Below, piece by piece: positions 17,401-24,344 of a stretch of 64,000 nt of DNA. Each line of letters starts with the position of its first letter. The stretch's first letter is position 1. The notes under the pieces were generated by a model. That model worked only from the letters and a program-made list of their open reading frames with translations, was not told the DNA's origin and did no database searches. Both the position numbers and the translations under genes were made by a program. Source of the DNA: Aquimarina aggregata (GTDB lineage Bacteria; Bacteroidota; Bacteroidia; Flavobacteriales; Flavobacteriaceae); assembly GCF_001632745.1 (NCBI RefSeq), contig NZ_LQRT01000024.1:62001-126000 (forward strand), in the 5' to 3' direction.

Positions 17401-17433
17401 TTTAATTTTGGTTGTTCAACAACCAAAATTAAA
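17401..17433. terminator. Perfect 16-bp hairpin after the peptide-precursor gene
   Basis: Arms TTTAATTTTGGTTGTT and its exact complement are separated by a single C at 17417. It lies 31 bases beyond the stop of the small minus-strand precursor gene and before the esterase start, so it may terminate the precursor transcript. The T-run after it is short, and the sequence also embeds a TAATTTTG -7-like match, so a regulatory role upstream of the esterases is also possible. Confidence 0.55.
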
Positions 17434-17463
17434 TGGTTATTCAAAATAACTTAAACAACATTT

Positions 17464-17619
17464 CTAACACACTTTACTCAAAGGGCATAATGGATCCTGT
17501 GGGTCAGCCTCGCTTTCTTCATTTGTACCACCAACTATTTTTCTGAGACTATTCCTGTTAAGGTTTGAGATGGTTATTTTGTTTAAACTTAATTTTTTAG
17601 TTTCTCTACTTTTCTTCAT
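17464..17619 (-). CDS. RiPP-like precursor peptide with double-glycine leader
   Basis: A 51-aa ORF not caught by length filters. Its first 31 residues fit the Bacteroidota natural-product leader pattern: a Lys-rich start (MKKSRETKK), the LSLNKITISNLN block, then LRKIVGG, with the Gly-Gly cleavage site at 30-31. The 20-residue candidate core is acidic then Cys-containing: Cys45 and Cys51 at the end (DPLCPLSKVC) plus Thr32, Ser36 and Ser48. Such leaders occur in class I lanthipeptide-type and related peptides cut by C39-peptidase ABC transporters. No modification enzyme or transporter is in the window, so it is an orphan here. A perfect TTG-N19-TATATTTG promoter sits 24 bases upstream, which strongly supports a real gene. 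Core modification is unknown. Confidence 0.78.
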   Translation of the reverse strand: MKKSRETKKLSLNKITISNLNRNSLRKIVGGTNEESEADPQDPLCPLSKVC

Positions 17620-17642
17620 GATTATTAGTTTTTAATTTTTGG

Positions 17643-17672
17643 CAAATATATTGTAAAAGCTTGCAAAATCAA
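17643..17672 (-). promoter_or_regulatory. Bacteroidota promoter of the RiPP-like precursor gene
   Basis: Read on the minus strand, TTG (17672-17670) is followed after exactly 19 bases by TATATTTG (17650-17643), an ideal match to TTG-N19-TAnnTTTG. The -7 element ends 24 bases before the ATG at 17619. The 16-nt site at 17699-17714 lies just upstream of the -33 element, where an activator could contact RNA polymerase. Confidence 0.72.
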
Positions 17673-17698
17673 TATCTCTACAAATGAAACAAGTCGCA

Positions 17699-17714
17699 AT
17701 TCTAGAATTAAGAC
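17699..17714. promoter_or_regulatory. Candidate operator site A (ATTCTAGAATTAAGAC)
   Basis: This 16-mer is the exact reverse complement of 19660-19675, upstream of the AraC-type regulator gene; a one-mismatch copy of its 15-nt core lies at 19690-19704. Here it lies 26 bases upstream of the -33 element of the precursor promoter and 21 bases after the regulator's stop codon. It contains the palindrome ATTCTAGAAT. Shared sites at both promoters suggest control by the regulator encoded between them. Confidence 0.55.
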
Positions 17715-17735
17715 TTAAAAACAATCCAATAATTT

Positions 17736-19463
17736 TTAACTTTGGTGTGTTAGTAAACGTTTTACAAAGTACGATGGATATATCCCTGTTTTTTTAAAAA
17801 AATATTTAGAAAACACCTCAGCAGAATTAAACCCAGCTTCTGCTGCCAATGCCTTTATAGTATAGTTTTGTAACCTAGAATCTAACTTTAATTGATTAGT
17901 GATATAATCTATTCTTAAATCATTTATGTAAGGTGAAAAGCTTTTTTGTCGATGGTATTTAATTACTTTGGTCAAATATTTAGAATTGGTATTTATCTTT
18001 TTGGCTAATACTCCAGAAGTAATATTCATTTCTAGAAATCCCTTATTTTTTTCAAATTGATCTAGTTCTTTTAATATGATTTCGACGACCTCTTCTGTAA
18101 TACCAATTGAGGAAGATTCTTCAGTGATTTTATTTTCATGTTTTTCTATTATAACTTCTTTTTTTGTAGAATTCATTAGATCTTCAAAACGTTTTTGATA
18201 TTGCTTGTTTTTTCGATAGCTAAAAAAAAGAATGCTTGTAATGATTAGTATAATAATAGATGAAAGAATAAGCCCAAAATGTGATTGACTATTTTTACTT
18301 TTCAGTTCAGTAATCAGCTCTTCTTTTTTTATAAGTAATAAAGGAGTATCATATTCTTTAACTAATTTAACACTCAAAGATTTATGTTTACTATTAAATA
18401 TGCTGTCGTTATGGAGTAATCGATTAATATAATAGAGTTGATAATTCTTATCCTTTAAAGTTTTATAATATTTAATTATTTCTAAATAAGCAGGTCTGGA
18501 TTCAGAAATTAAATTATGAGACTGTTGTACAATTGAATCTATTTTCTTAAAATAAATAAGAGCTTTTTCTTTTTTAGATAATGCATTATATGATTTTCCT
18601 AAAAAGAGATAAGTATCAATTATATTATGATGGCCATATCCTTGTCTATACTTGCTTTTTAAAAACTCATCTAACCCTGCATTTAAGGTTTCGATAGCAT
18701 TAATATATTCTTTATTGTAATAGTAAAACATTCCCTCATTCATCCTGAATAAACCTTCTATATCTGTATTTTTTGACATTTCAACACCTTGTTTATAAAA
18801 ATATAAGGCAGAATCTATTTCTTTAGTTTGCCTATAGATAGTTACTAGATTAGAGAGAGTTAATAGATAAGGTATAGAATCGTTTCGCTTTTTACCAAGT
18901 CTTGTTTTTCTATAGAGCAAAGATTCTTTAAATAGTAGTTTTGCTTCCTCATATTTCCCAAACTTTCTTTTTAAGGAAGCGATATTACTTTGCAAAGCAG
19001 AAACATAAAAAAGGACTTCATGTTTTTTTGAATGAGCTAACCCTTCTAGATAATAATCCAAAGCTTTGTCATAGTCACCTTTTGCTTGAGTAATTGCTCC
19101 TTTATATGTATGTAAATAAGCTATTTGCTGCACATGCCAAGTATTTTTAACTATATCGAGTGCACTATCTAAATATACAATACGTTGTTCATGGTTATCC
19201 ATAAATAGTTTAGACATATAGAAAAAACCTTTCGATGTTTCAAAAACACTATCAAGATTCTTTCCTTTTTGCAAATAAGCTTTTGCATACACTTCTGCGG
19301 TCGATCTATTTGTTTCTATCGTTTTATAAAACTTATCGTGAAGTTCTTTAAAGTCTAATCCAATTAGAGAATCCAAGTCGCTAGAAGTTATTTTTTGACT
19401 ATATGAGATACCTTGTAGACCAAACAAACAAAACAAATAAAGTAATAATGTATATCTAGGCAT
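17736..19463 (-). CDS. TPR-TM-AraC hybrid transcriptional regulator
   Basis: A 575-aa membrane-spanning regulator of a type common in Bacteroidota. A signal peptide (MPRYTLLLYLFCLFGLQGISYSQ) is followed by tetratricopeptide repeats facing the periplasm (about 90-340; for example HTYKGAITQAKGDYDKALDY and KRKFGKYEEAKLLFKESLLY), a transmembrane helix (GLILSSIIILIITSILFF, about 398-415), a short coiled linker, and an AraC-type HTH domain (about 475-575) with the conserved TIKALAAEAGFNSAEVFSKY and FFKKTGIYPSYFVK. The periplasmic TPRs probably sense a peptide or protein. It is oriented like the precursor gene downstream of it, and matching sites flank it, so control of the precursor and of itself is the simplest reading. 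Confidence 0.88.
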   Translation of the reverse strand: MPRYTLLLYLFCLFGLQGISYSQKITSSDLDSLIGLDFKELHDKFYKTIETNRSTAEVYAKAYLQKGKNLDSVFETSKGFFYMSKLFMDNHEQRIVYLDSALDIVKNTWHVQQIAYLHTYKGAITQAKGDYDKALDYYLEGLAHSKKHEVLFYVSALQSNIASLKRKFGKYEEAKLLFKESLLYRKTRLGKKRNDSIPYLLTLSNLVTIYRQTKEIDSALYFYKQGVEMSKNTDIEGLFRMNEGMFYYYNKEYINAIETLNAGLDEFLKSKYRQGYGHHNIIDTYLFLGKSYNALSKKEKALIYFKKIDSIVQQSHNLISESRPAYLEIIKYYKTLKDKNYQLYYINRLLHNDSIFNSKHKSLSVKLVKEYDTPLLLIKKEELITELKSKNSQSHFGLILSSIIILIITSILFFSYRKNKQYQKRFEDLMNSTKKEVIIEKHENKITEESSSIGITEEVVEIILKELDQFEKNKGFLEMNITSGVLAKKINTNSKYLTKVIKYHRQKSFSPYINDLRIDYITNQLKLDSRLQNYTIKALAAEAGFNSAEVFSKYFFKKTGIYPSYFVKRLLTHQS

Positions 19464-19581
19464 TTTGGTCTTGATTCTTTTTATAGTATATGTCTTATTG
19501 TCTTAAAATATTACCCTAAAAGTTTTAAAAATTGTTTTTTAAATAATTCAAGAAGGTTTTTTCTTTAGTTTCTAAACGACA

Positions 19582-19589
19582 CAAAGATA
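19582..19589 (-). promoter_or_regulatory. -7 promoter element of the TPR-TM-AraC gene
   Basis: CAAAGATA on the plus strand reads TATCTTTG on the minus strand, an exact TAnnTTTG. It is about 120 bases upstream of the ATG at 19463. No TTG is at the ideal -33 spacing, which fits an activator-dependent promoter; the paired sites at 19660-19704 lie 70-115 bases further upstream. Confidence 0.5.
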
Positions 19590-19659
19590 CATTTAATATG
19601 TGTTATTAAAAAAACGTTAAAGCCTTTTAAAATCAAATAACGACAACGTTTATACTGTA

Positions 19660-19704
19660 GTCTTAATTCTAGAATTTGGTGCTGGATTTTCTAGAATCAA
19701 GACT
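19660..19704. promoter_or_regulatory. Candidate operator pair B/C upstream of the AraC-type gene
   Basis: GTCTTAATTCTAGAAT (19660-19675) faces an inverted near-copy TTCTAGAATCAAGAC (19690-19704; one mismatch in 15) with 14 bases between them. The first is the exact reverse complement of site A at 17699-17714. The remaining bases of the 300-bp gap 19464-19763 hold the -7 element at 19582 and no gene that I can see. Binding by the adjacent regulator is inferred from position and repetition. Confidence 0.55.
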
Positions 19705-19763
19705 AGCTCTAGTTGTTTTATAGAGAGTGCTCCAACTACATTTGACCCATCAAAACGCAAAAG

Positions 19764-20003
19764 ATGGGAACACAAACCAACCAGCAGCAACACCAATTTA
19801 TCAATGCTATTTTAGAGACGTTTCACTTAAAGATGGATGTGTTTTTCTATAACATCGTGCATCATCATCGGTATGAGATTATCATGTATCTGTGGATCAC
19901 AAAATTGTATACTCAAGGTAAGTCTATAGATCACGCCATACAAATCCTGTATAAAGCCAGAAATCGGTTTATGTTACCTAACTGCTACCAAAAGAAATCA
20001 TAA
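19764..20003 (+). CDS. Hypothetical protein, 79 aa
   Basis: Not recognised. The 79-aa sequence is mostly helical, rich in His, Gln and Tyr (QQQHQFINAILETFHLK, VHHHRYEIIMYLWITKLY), and ends in a basic tail (NCYQKKS). There is no signal peptide or obvious membrane helix. It begins an accessory run of small plus-strand genes and is followed after 30 bases by the 159-aa gene, so the two may be co-transcribed. The upstream gap contains the operator pair of the divergent regulator. Coding status is plausible but unsupported by any family I know. Confidence 0.45.
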   Translation: MGTQTNQQQHQFINAILETFHLKMDVFFYNIVHHHRYEIIMYLWITKLYTQGKSIDHAIQILYKARNRFMLPNCYQKKS

Positions 20004-20033
20004 CGCTACATATACATTTAAAATAAAAACATC

Positions 20034-20513
20034 ATGAGAAATATTATAGAAGACCAAATACCCCAGGAAGAAAAAGATAAAGCCAGCAACTTGATCACGC
20101 AATTAGAAGCCATTTTTAATGATAAACTATCGGCACTAACCGAAAAACAACGCCAGGATTATAAAGCAATCAACGAAAAAAACAAATTGTTTGTAAATAA
20201 GGTGTGGGATTATCGCCAGCATAGCGAAGCTTTAAGTTCGCCCGATGTTGATTGGCAGGAGTTTGAGCGAGATTATAAAGCACGTGTATTTACCGAAAAC
20301 CTATTGGGTAGAGTAGAAAGTCTTGTGTATCGATTAGAGAGTACCAAGATCCTGCACGATTATGATAACTATCAGGACTCGTTAAATGATTATGCCTATG
20401 CACAATATAGCAAAGGAGCTGGTAAAGCAGGATTTACTGAAAAAGTAGCCGAGTTAAAGCAATTTTTTAACCGCACCAAAAGTACCCCAAAAACAGAAAA
20501 TATAGTTGAGTGA
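20034..20513 (+). CDS. Hypothetical helical cytoplasmic protein, 159 aa
   Basis: Not recognised. The product is highly charged and predicted helical throughout (QEEKDKASNLITQLEAIF, DKLSALTEKQRQDYKAINEK, LLGRVESLVYRLESTKI), with no Cys, signal peptide or membrane segment, suggesting a cytoplasmic coiled or helical-bundle protein. Codon use is richer in G and C (cgc, gcc, ctg) than in neighbouring genes, which may indicate a different origin. It follows the 79-aa gene and ends eight bases before the 21-bp repeat array. That position may be meaningful, but no function can be assigned. Confidence 0.6.
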   Translation: MRNIIEDQIPQEEKDKASNLITQLEAIFNDKLSALTEKQRQDYKAINEKNKLFVNKVWDYRQHSEALSSPDVDWQEFERDYKARVFTENLLGRVESLVYRLESTKILHDYDNYQDSLNDYAYAQYSKGAGKAGFTEKVAELKQFFNRTKSTPKTENIVE

Positions 20514-20521
20514 GTGCAAAA

Positions 20522-20815
20522 GACCTTCCGTTGGGCCAAAAAGGCCCTCGGTTGGACTTATGAGACCCAATTTTAGACACACAAGGTCTAAAATTAGAGC
20601 AACGGAGTCTAATTTTTAACCCATCGGGTTCAAATTTGAACCGTATCGACCCAAGATTACCCCCCAGAGGTCTAACACTTCGTCAATCTTGCCCAACAGA
20701 AGGTCAAAAAGGCCCATAGCATGGTATAGGTAGCTCAATTTTTAGGTTGCGAAGTCTAAAATTACACCCCTGAGTCCCATCATTAGCTATCATAACCCCA
20801 AGATTGAGGTTTTCA
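20522..20815. repeat. Degenerate 21-bp tandem repeat, 14 units
   Basis: The 339-bp gap 20514-20852 is filled by 14 consecutive units of exactly 21 bases starting at 20522, 20543, 20564 and so on to 20795, with no spacers. The phase-defining core is RGYCYAARWTT at the start of each unit; the remaining ten bases vary. Units include 20585 (GGTCTAAAATT), 20606 (AGTCTAATTTT) and 20753 (AGTCTAAAATT). Translated in phase, units give heptads of the type G/D/S-L/P-x-L-x-x-x, but three in-frame stops interrupt them. The region also forms local hairpins (AATTTTAGAC/GTCTAAAATT at 20569-20595; GGTTCAAATTTGAACC at 20627-20642). Twenty-one bases is two helical turns, so phased A/T tracts might curve the DNA. 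Confidence 0.8.
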
Positions 20816-20852
20816 AGGAAAACAAATAGTATAAAAATAAAAGGGAATTACA

Positions 20853-21125
20853 ATGAATATTTTAATCAAACAAATAGAACTAATAGATCGCATAGATCAA
20901 CTGATCCGATTACAAGCTACAGGGACTCCAGAATCGCTAGCGCATCGGTTAGGAGTTTCAAAAACAAAGCTCTATAGAATCATTAATATTATGAAAGATC
21001 TAAACGCCCCCATCCTTTATGATGTAGCCATACAAAGTTTTGTGTATGAAGCTGCGGTGGGGTTTCAGTTTGGGTTTTATGACAAAGAAACGAGTACTAG
21101 AGGGGTGAATCCTTTTGTGGGGTAA
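20853..21125 (+). CDS. Small HTH-domain protein (HTH_11/DeoR-like)
   Basis: A 90-aa protein whose first 60 residues form a winged-helix-type HTH: QIELIDRIDQLIRLQATGTP, then ESLAHRLGVSKTKLYRIINIMKDL with the recognition helix at about 38-50, and the following strand APILYDVAIQSFVYE. It resembles the small HTH_11-like proteins common in Flavobacteriia. The tail (FGFYDKETSTRGVNPFVG) is short. No ligand domain is visible, so it is either a DNA-binding adaptor or a local regulator. It directly follows the 21-bp repeat array and precedes the toxin-like lipoprotein gene by 45 bases; the repeats are an obvious candidate binding region, but this is inference. Confidence 0.7.
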   Translation: MNILIKQIELIDRIDQLIRLQATGTPESLAHRLGVSKTKLYRIINIMKDLNAPILYDVAIQSFVYEAAVGFQFGFYDKETSTRGVNPFVG

Positions 21126-21170
21126 TAGCGATCTCAAAACAATCAATAGTATCAAATAACAACAATTATT

Positions 21171-23234
21171 ATGACGCATTATGTAAACATGTGCAGGTAT
21201 GCTGCACTCTTATTTTTAGTGACCACACTTTTTACTGCCTGTCAAAAAGATGATGAACAGAGCATACCAACAGAAACGAACCAAGAGGTTACAGAAACAC
21301 CGTATCAGATTAGCAGGCTATTTATAAATGATCTGGATAGTGATCCAGAGTTTCAAAAAATGGCATATACTTTTAAATTAGAGGAGCCTCTGAAAAGAGC
21401 AAAACAGGCTCCTTTTAGAAAATCCAGTATAACCAATAGTGGGTTTTCTATAAAATTTGGTTCTACCAAAAAACTGGTTAGCGCAGGCAAAATATCCTAC
21501 ACCTTTTTAATAGAAAGAGACATTCCAGAAGCCAATATTTTTGAAAACCTGGTCATTGAAAAAGCTACCGATGGCAGTATTAGGGGCTATCTCATGAAAT
21601 ATAAATCAGATGTGTATTGGGATGAGGGCAGCGATGATCCCTTTAGAGGTGACATTTCTATTTCACCGTATAGTGAAAATCTAGATGAATTAATTACGAC
21701 ATTAAATGACCAAAAATCGAGTAGTCTACAAAAGGCCGAAGATTGTAATACAGTTGTACATGTTAGCATATTTGTAGAGTATTCATGCACAGGCTCTAAT
21801 CAACACACTGTTGATGAAGCAGAGGATTGTAATTGCGGTACTGTATATGCCTGTGAACAACCTCATAACGAAGTATATACCTTTCCTACTTATGTACCAT
21901 GCAATGATTTTAGCGCACCTACTAACACCAACAATACTAATGGTGGTCAAGATGGTGGTGGTAGTGGTGGAGTTTTAGGAGGAGGTGATGGTGGCACGGG
22001 CACTGCTATTTTAGGGCCAGATGGGATTAATGTGCCTAATAGAGAGTTTTTAGTTGATGGTCTTTCTTATGCGCCTTATGCCAGTACCTATGCTAATTAT
22101 TTCCAGAAAAGCTGGCAATTATTCAAATTTATGGAAGAGACCAAGTTTGTTAAATATGATAAGCCTGTAAACAAACCTATCTACAACCAACTAAAAGAAA
22201 TTACCAACAGTATTTATAAAAAAAGATATACTCTAAGTAAACAGGACTTTGAATTTTTGTATGGTCGTCAACGACAGATTATTAGTTTATTAGATGCTGT
22301 TAATTTTGACTATGCTGCTTTACCCAATGCTCAAAAAAAGCAAATAGGTCAGGCTGCGGCTTTTATGGCTATTATGCCCGAAGCAAAAACAATAAGTAGC
22401 ATATGGCCCAAAACAGAAGGAGAATGGGCAGCTATTGGTGAGTTATTTGCGCAATTTTTACCAGAGTTAGCTTTAGGGTTTATACCAGGTAGTAGTATTA
22501 TAGATGTTATCAAGGGAGCTGATCAAGGTGATTATGTGGCCATAAGTTTTGGTATTGCAGGATTGGTTGCCGATGCGTTTGGGGGAACTATTATAAAAGG
22601 AGTAGCCAAATTAGGAAAAATAGCCTTTAAAACCTTTAAACTATTCAAAGTAGTTCATAAATTTGCTAAAGCCGCTGGTGTTGCTCTTAAGAGAGGTTTT
22701 AAAATGAACCTCGAAAATGGAGTTGCGGTCTTAAAAGATAGTGTAGGTAAGGTTATCGCTAAAGGTGACAATACTGTTAAGGAGTTTTTAGGAATAGTTA
22801 ATATTCCTAAAGGATCAAGACCGAATCCAAGTACTTATTTAGATGCTAGTTATATTGTTAGACATCTAGAGAAATTTAAAGATGGGGCTTCTAGGATAGT
22901 TAAAAAAAGTGATTTTGATGAGTTTGGAATAGGTAAACCAGATGTTGGAAAAACTGAATTTGTTGCTACTAAAGCAGATATTGATGAGATTTTAAAACTG
23001 CCATTGGAAAAACAAGCGGAAAAATTAGGTATTCCCGTAGATCAAATTAAAAACGATGGACTTGTTCGGGTTGATTTTAAACCTACTTCAAAGATAGAAC
23101 TGCCTTCTGGCAATGAATTTGGAGCTAATGATCAATGGATACCTGGTGGTATTACATCCGGAGGCGTTGATGAAGCTATTGTTAAAACAGAGGGAATGAA
23201 AGAGGGAATCGATTACATTGTAAAAAACCTTTAA
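21171..23234 (+). CDS. Lipoprotein polymorphic toxin
   Basis: A 687-aa multi-part protein: lipoprotein signal with lipobox FTAC (Cys24), a beta-rich region, a Cys-rich stretch (about 195-245), a Gly-rich hinge (about 262-285), a helical region, a hydrophobic pre-toxin-like segment (PELALGFIPGSSIIDVIKGA, about 430-468) and a variable C-terminal module of about 145 residues starting near NIPKGSRPNPSTYLDASYI and including LPSGNEFGANDQWIPGG. Similar C-terminal modules occur, from memory, at the ends of RHS-type polymorphic toxins; I cannot name the activity. A small gene follows after nine bases, as expected for immunity. A second ATG at 21189 would give a slightly shorter signal peptide. Export as an outer-membrane lipoprotein, with no T9SS or T6SS domain, is unusual. 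Confidence 0.7.
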   Translation: MTHYVNMCRYAALLFLVTTLFTACQKDDEQSIPTETNQEVTETPYQISRLFINDLDSDPEFQKMAYTFKLEEPLKRAKQAPFRKSSITNSGFSIKFGSTKKLVSAGKISYTFLIERDIPEANIFENLVIEKATDGSIRGYLMKYKSDVYWDEGSDDPFRGDISISPYSENLDELITTLNDQKSSSLQKAEDCNTVVHVSIFVEYSCTGSNQHTVDEAEDCNCGTVYACEQPHNEVYTFPTYVPCNDFSAPTNTNNTNGGQDGGGSGGVLGGGDGGTGTAILGPDGINVPNREFLVDGLSYAPYASTYANYFQKSWQLFKFMEETKFVKYDKPVNKPIYNQLKEITNSIYKKRYTLSKQDFEFLYGRQRQIISLLDAVNFDYAALPNAQKKQIGQAAAFMAIMPEAKTISSIWPKTEGEWAAIGELFAQFLPELALGFIPGSSIIDVIKGADQGDYVAISFGIAGLVADAFGGTIIKGVAKLGKIAFKTFKLFKVVHKFAKAAGVALKRGFKMNLENGVAVLKDSVGKVIAKGDNTVKEFLGIVNIPKGSRPNPSTYLDASYIVRHLEKFKDGASRIVKKSDFDEFGIGKPDVGKTEFVATKADIDEILKLPLEKQAEKLGIPVDQIKNDGLVRVDFKPTSKIELPSGNEFGANDQWIPGGITSGGVDEAIVKTEGMKEGIDYIVKNL

Positions 23235-23243
23235 GAATAAAAA

Positions 23244-23468
23244 ATGGAAGTAGTTTTAAAAAGTAGCTGGGATTTTATTTTGAGAAAAAAAGAGAACTAT
23301 TATATTTTTAATGTAGTTTTCTGTAATAGTGCTATAGATTACTCAAGATCATTTAAATTTTTAGAAGATGAAATAAAAATTGAACTAGAATCTATGAAGA
23401 ATCTTTCAGAGGAAATTAGAAAAAACCCTGACAATTATGCGGATCGGGAAATAATTCCTTCTATTTGA
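23244..23468 (+). CDS. Putative cognate immunity protein
   Basis: A 74-aa acidic cytoplasmic protein beginning nine bases after the toxin-like gene. It starts with beta-prone SSWDFILRKKENYYIFNVVF and continues with a charged helix (FLEDEIKIELESMKNLSEEI). It matches no family I know, which is normal for immunity proteins. The assignment rests only on position, size and lack of a signal peptide. If the toxin acts in the cytoplasm, this protein should bind its last 145 residues. Confidence 0.55.
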   Translation: MEVVLKSSWDFILRKKENYYIFNVVFCNSAIDYSRSFKFLEDEIKIELESMKNLSEEIRKNPDNYADREIIPSI

Positions 23469-23515
23469 TAATTATCTAAAAGTCAAGAGGATTAAAACCT
23501 TTGCTAACTAAATAG

Positions 23516-23683
23516 GAGAAAGCTGCTGCTTGGTTTCATGAACATGGAGGAGGAGATCAAATTTTAATGCCTCTAAATTGGAACCCTCAAAATTGGGTGA
23601 ATCAAGTTGTTGATAAAACCACGGGACGGACTTATACATTTGAACAATTTAAAAACGCTTTTCCTAACTTAATATCAAATTAA
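23516..23683 (+). pseudogene. Displaced toxin C-terminal tip (no start codon)
   Basis: After the in-frame TAG at 23513 an open frame of 55 codons reads EKAAAWFHEHGGGDQILMPL, continues NWNPQNWVNQVVDKTTGRTY, and ends TFEQFKNAFPNLISN before TAA at 23681. It lacks any usable start, and the sequence looks protein-like and differs from the tip of the intact toxin. It is followed two bases later by another small gene. This matches the orphan toxin-tip plus immunity cassettes found downstream of polymorphic toxin genes. Confidence 0.6.
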
Positions 23684-23685
23684 AA

Positions 23686-23994
23686 ATGAAATTGAATTTA
23701 ATTGTAGAAGCTTTTAATGTAGGAAAATTGCCCAAACAAGGATGTATATCAATATATGGTAATTTTTTTGGAAAACCAGGAGATACAATATCATCAATTA
23801 AAGAGATATCTATAGATAACAACTCTTTAGTTTTCCGATTAGGTGATTCAAAAATTCTTTCTATTGAGTCACCCGAGGAGATAAGTTATGATTCTAATTC
23901 AATTGTTATAAGCAAATCAACCAGTGTTAAAGTTGATAATGAGGAGTATTTACCTGTAGGTGGTAAGGAAGCTCTTAACTTATATAATTGGTAA
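23686..23994 (+). CDS. Second putative immunity protein
   Basis: A 102-aa, beta-rich, mildly acidic cytoplasmic protein (MKLNLIVEAFNVGKLPKQG, SIYGNFFGKPGD, then alternating short strands to LNLYNW). It begins two bases after the stop of the displaced toxin tip at 23516-23683 and is followed by a terminator-like hairpin at 24055. I recognise no family. Position suggests that it is the immunity partner of the displaced tip, kept to protect against relatives carrying that toxin. An unrelated small protein is the alternative. Confidence 0.55.
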   Translation: MKLNLIVEAFNVGKLPKQGCISIYGNFFGKPGDTISSIKEISIDNNSLVFRLGDSKILSIESPEEISYDSNSIVISKSTSVKVDNEEYLPVGGKEALNLYNW

Positions 23995-24054
23995 ACATAT
24001 GAAACCAGATGATGCAGATTTAAGGTTATAATCCAGAGGATAAAAGAAGCGTTC

Positions 24055-24085
24055 AAAACGGTCAATACTGATGTGGCCGTTTTTG
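24055..24085 (+). terminator. Rho-independent-type terminator closing the toxin cluster
   Basis: AAAACGG (24055-24061) pairs with CCGTTTT (24077-24083), and a run of five T ends at 24084. It lies about 60 bases after the second immunity gene, on the same strand, and plausibly ends the toxin-immunity transcript. Confidence 0.5.
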
Positions 24086-24178
24086 ATATAAAATAATTTC
24101 CCCAGTGTCAAAAAATGAAACTAACTAATCTTAGTTTTGAAGTCACAAAAAAACAATATTAACTCATGCATATGCACT

Positions 24179-24328
24179 ATGGATACTATTTCTTATTTCC
24201 TTTTGATCTGGCAAATTATTATTCTTATTCTAGCAATAGGCTTTTTAGTCATTATCCTACGCTCATTTTATATGCTTACCAAAATATATAACAAAATAGT
24301 AAAGGCAGAAGATGCCCAAAATAACTAA
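24179..24328 (+). CDS. Small single-pass membrane protein, 49 aa
   Basis: Not recognised. The ATG at 24179 gives 49 residues: a short lead (MDTISYF), one long hydrophobic segment (LLIWQIIILILAIGFLVIIL, about 8-27), then a basic and polar tail (LTKIYNKIVKAEDAQNN). A TTG at 24137 in the same frame would add 14 unlikely polar residues. It sits 16 bases before the 235-aa secreted protein gene and may be co-transcribed with it. An orphan membrane peptide is possible; no toxin-antitoxin pairing can be shown. Confidence 0.45.
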   Translation: MDTISYFLLIWQIIILILAIGFLVIILRSFYMLTKIYNKIVKAEDAQNN

Positions 24329-24344
24329 GTTTCTAAGTTAAAAA

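Noticed and set aside
17699..19675. The 16-nt inverted copies as terminal repeats of a mobile element carrying the regulator gene
   Set aside because: No transposase lies between them, no target duplication is visible, and their position relative to two promoters fits operators better.
20627..20642. GGTTCAAATTTGAACC resembles the T-arm of a tRNA
   Set aside because: No acceptor, D or anticodon arm can be built around it, and it is one unit of the 21-bp repeat.
20522..20815. Repeat array as a CRISPR
   Set aside because: Units are contiguous 21-mers without spacers, are degenerate, and no cas genes are nearby.
23995..24054. A third toxin remnant after the second immunity gene
   Set aside because: The open frames are only 10-27 codons, and none looks protein-like enough to support.
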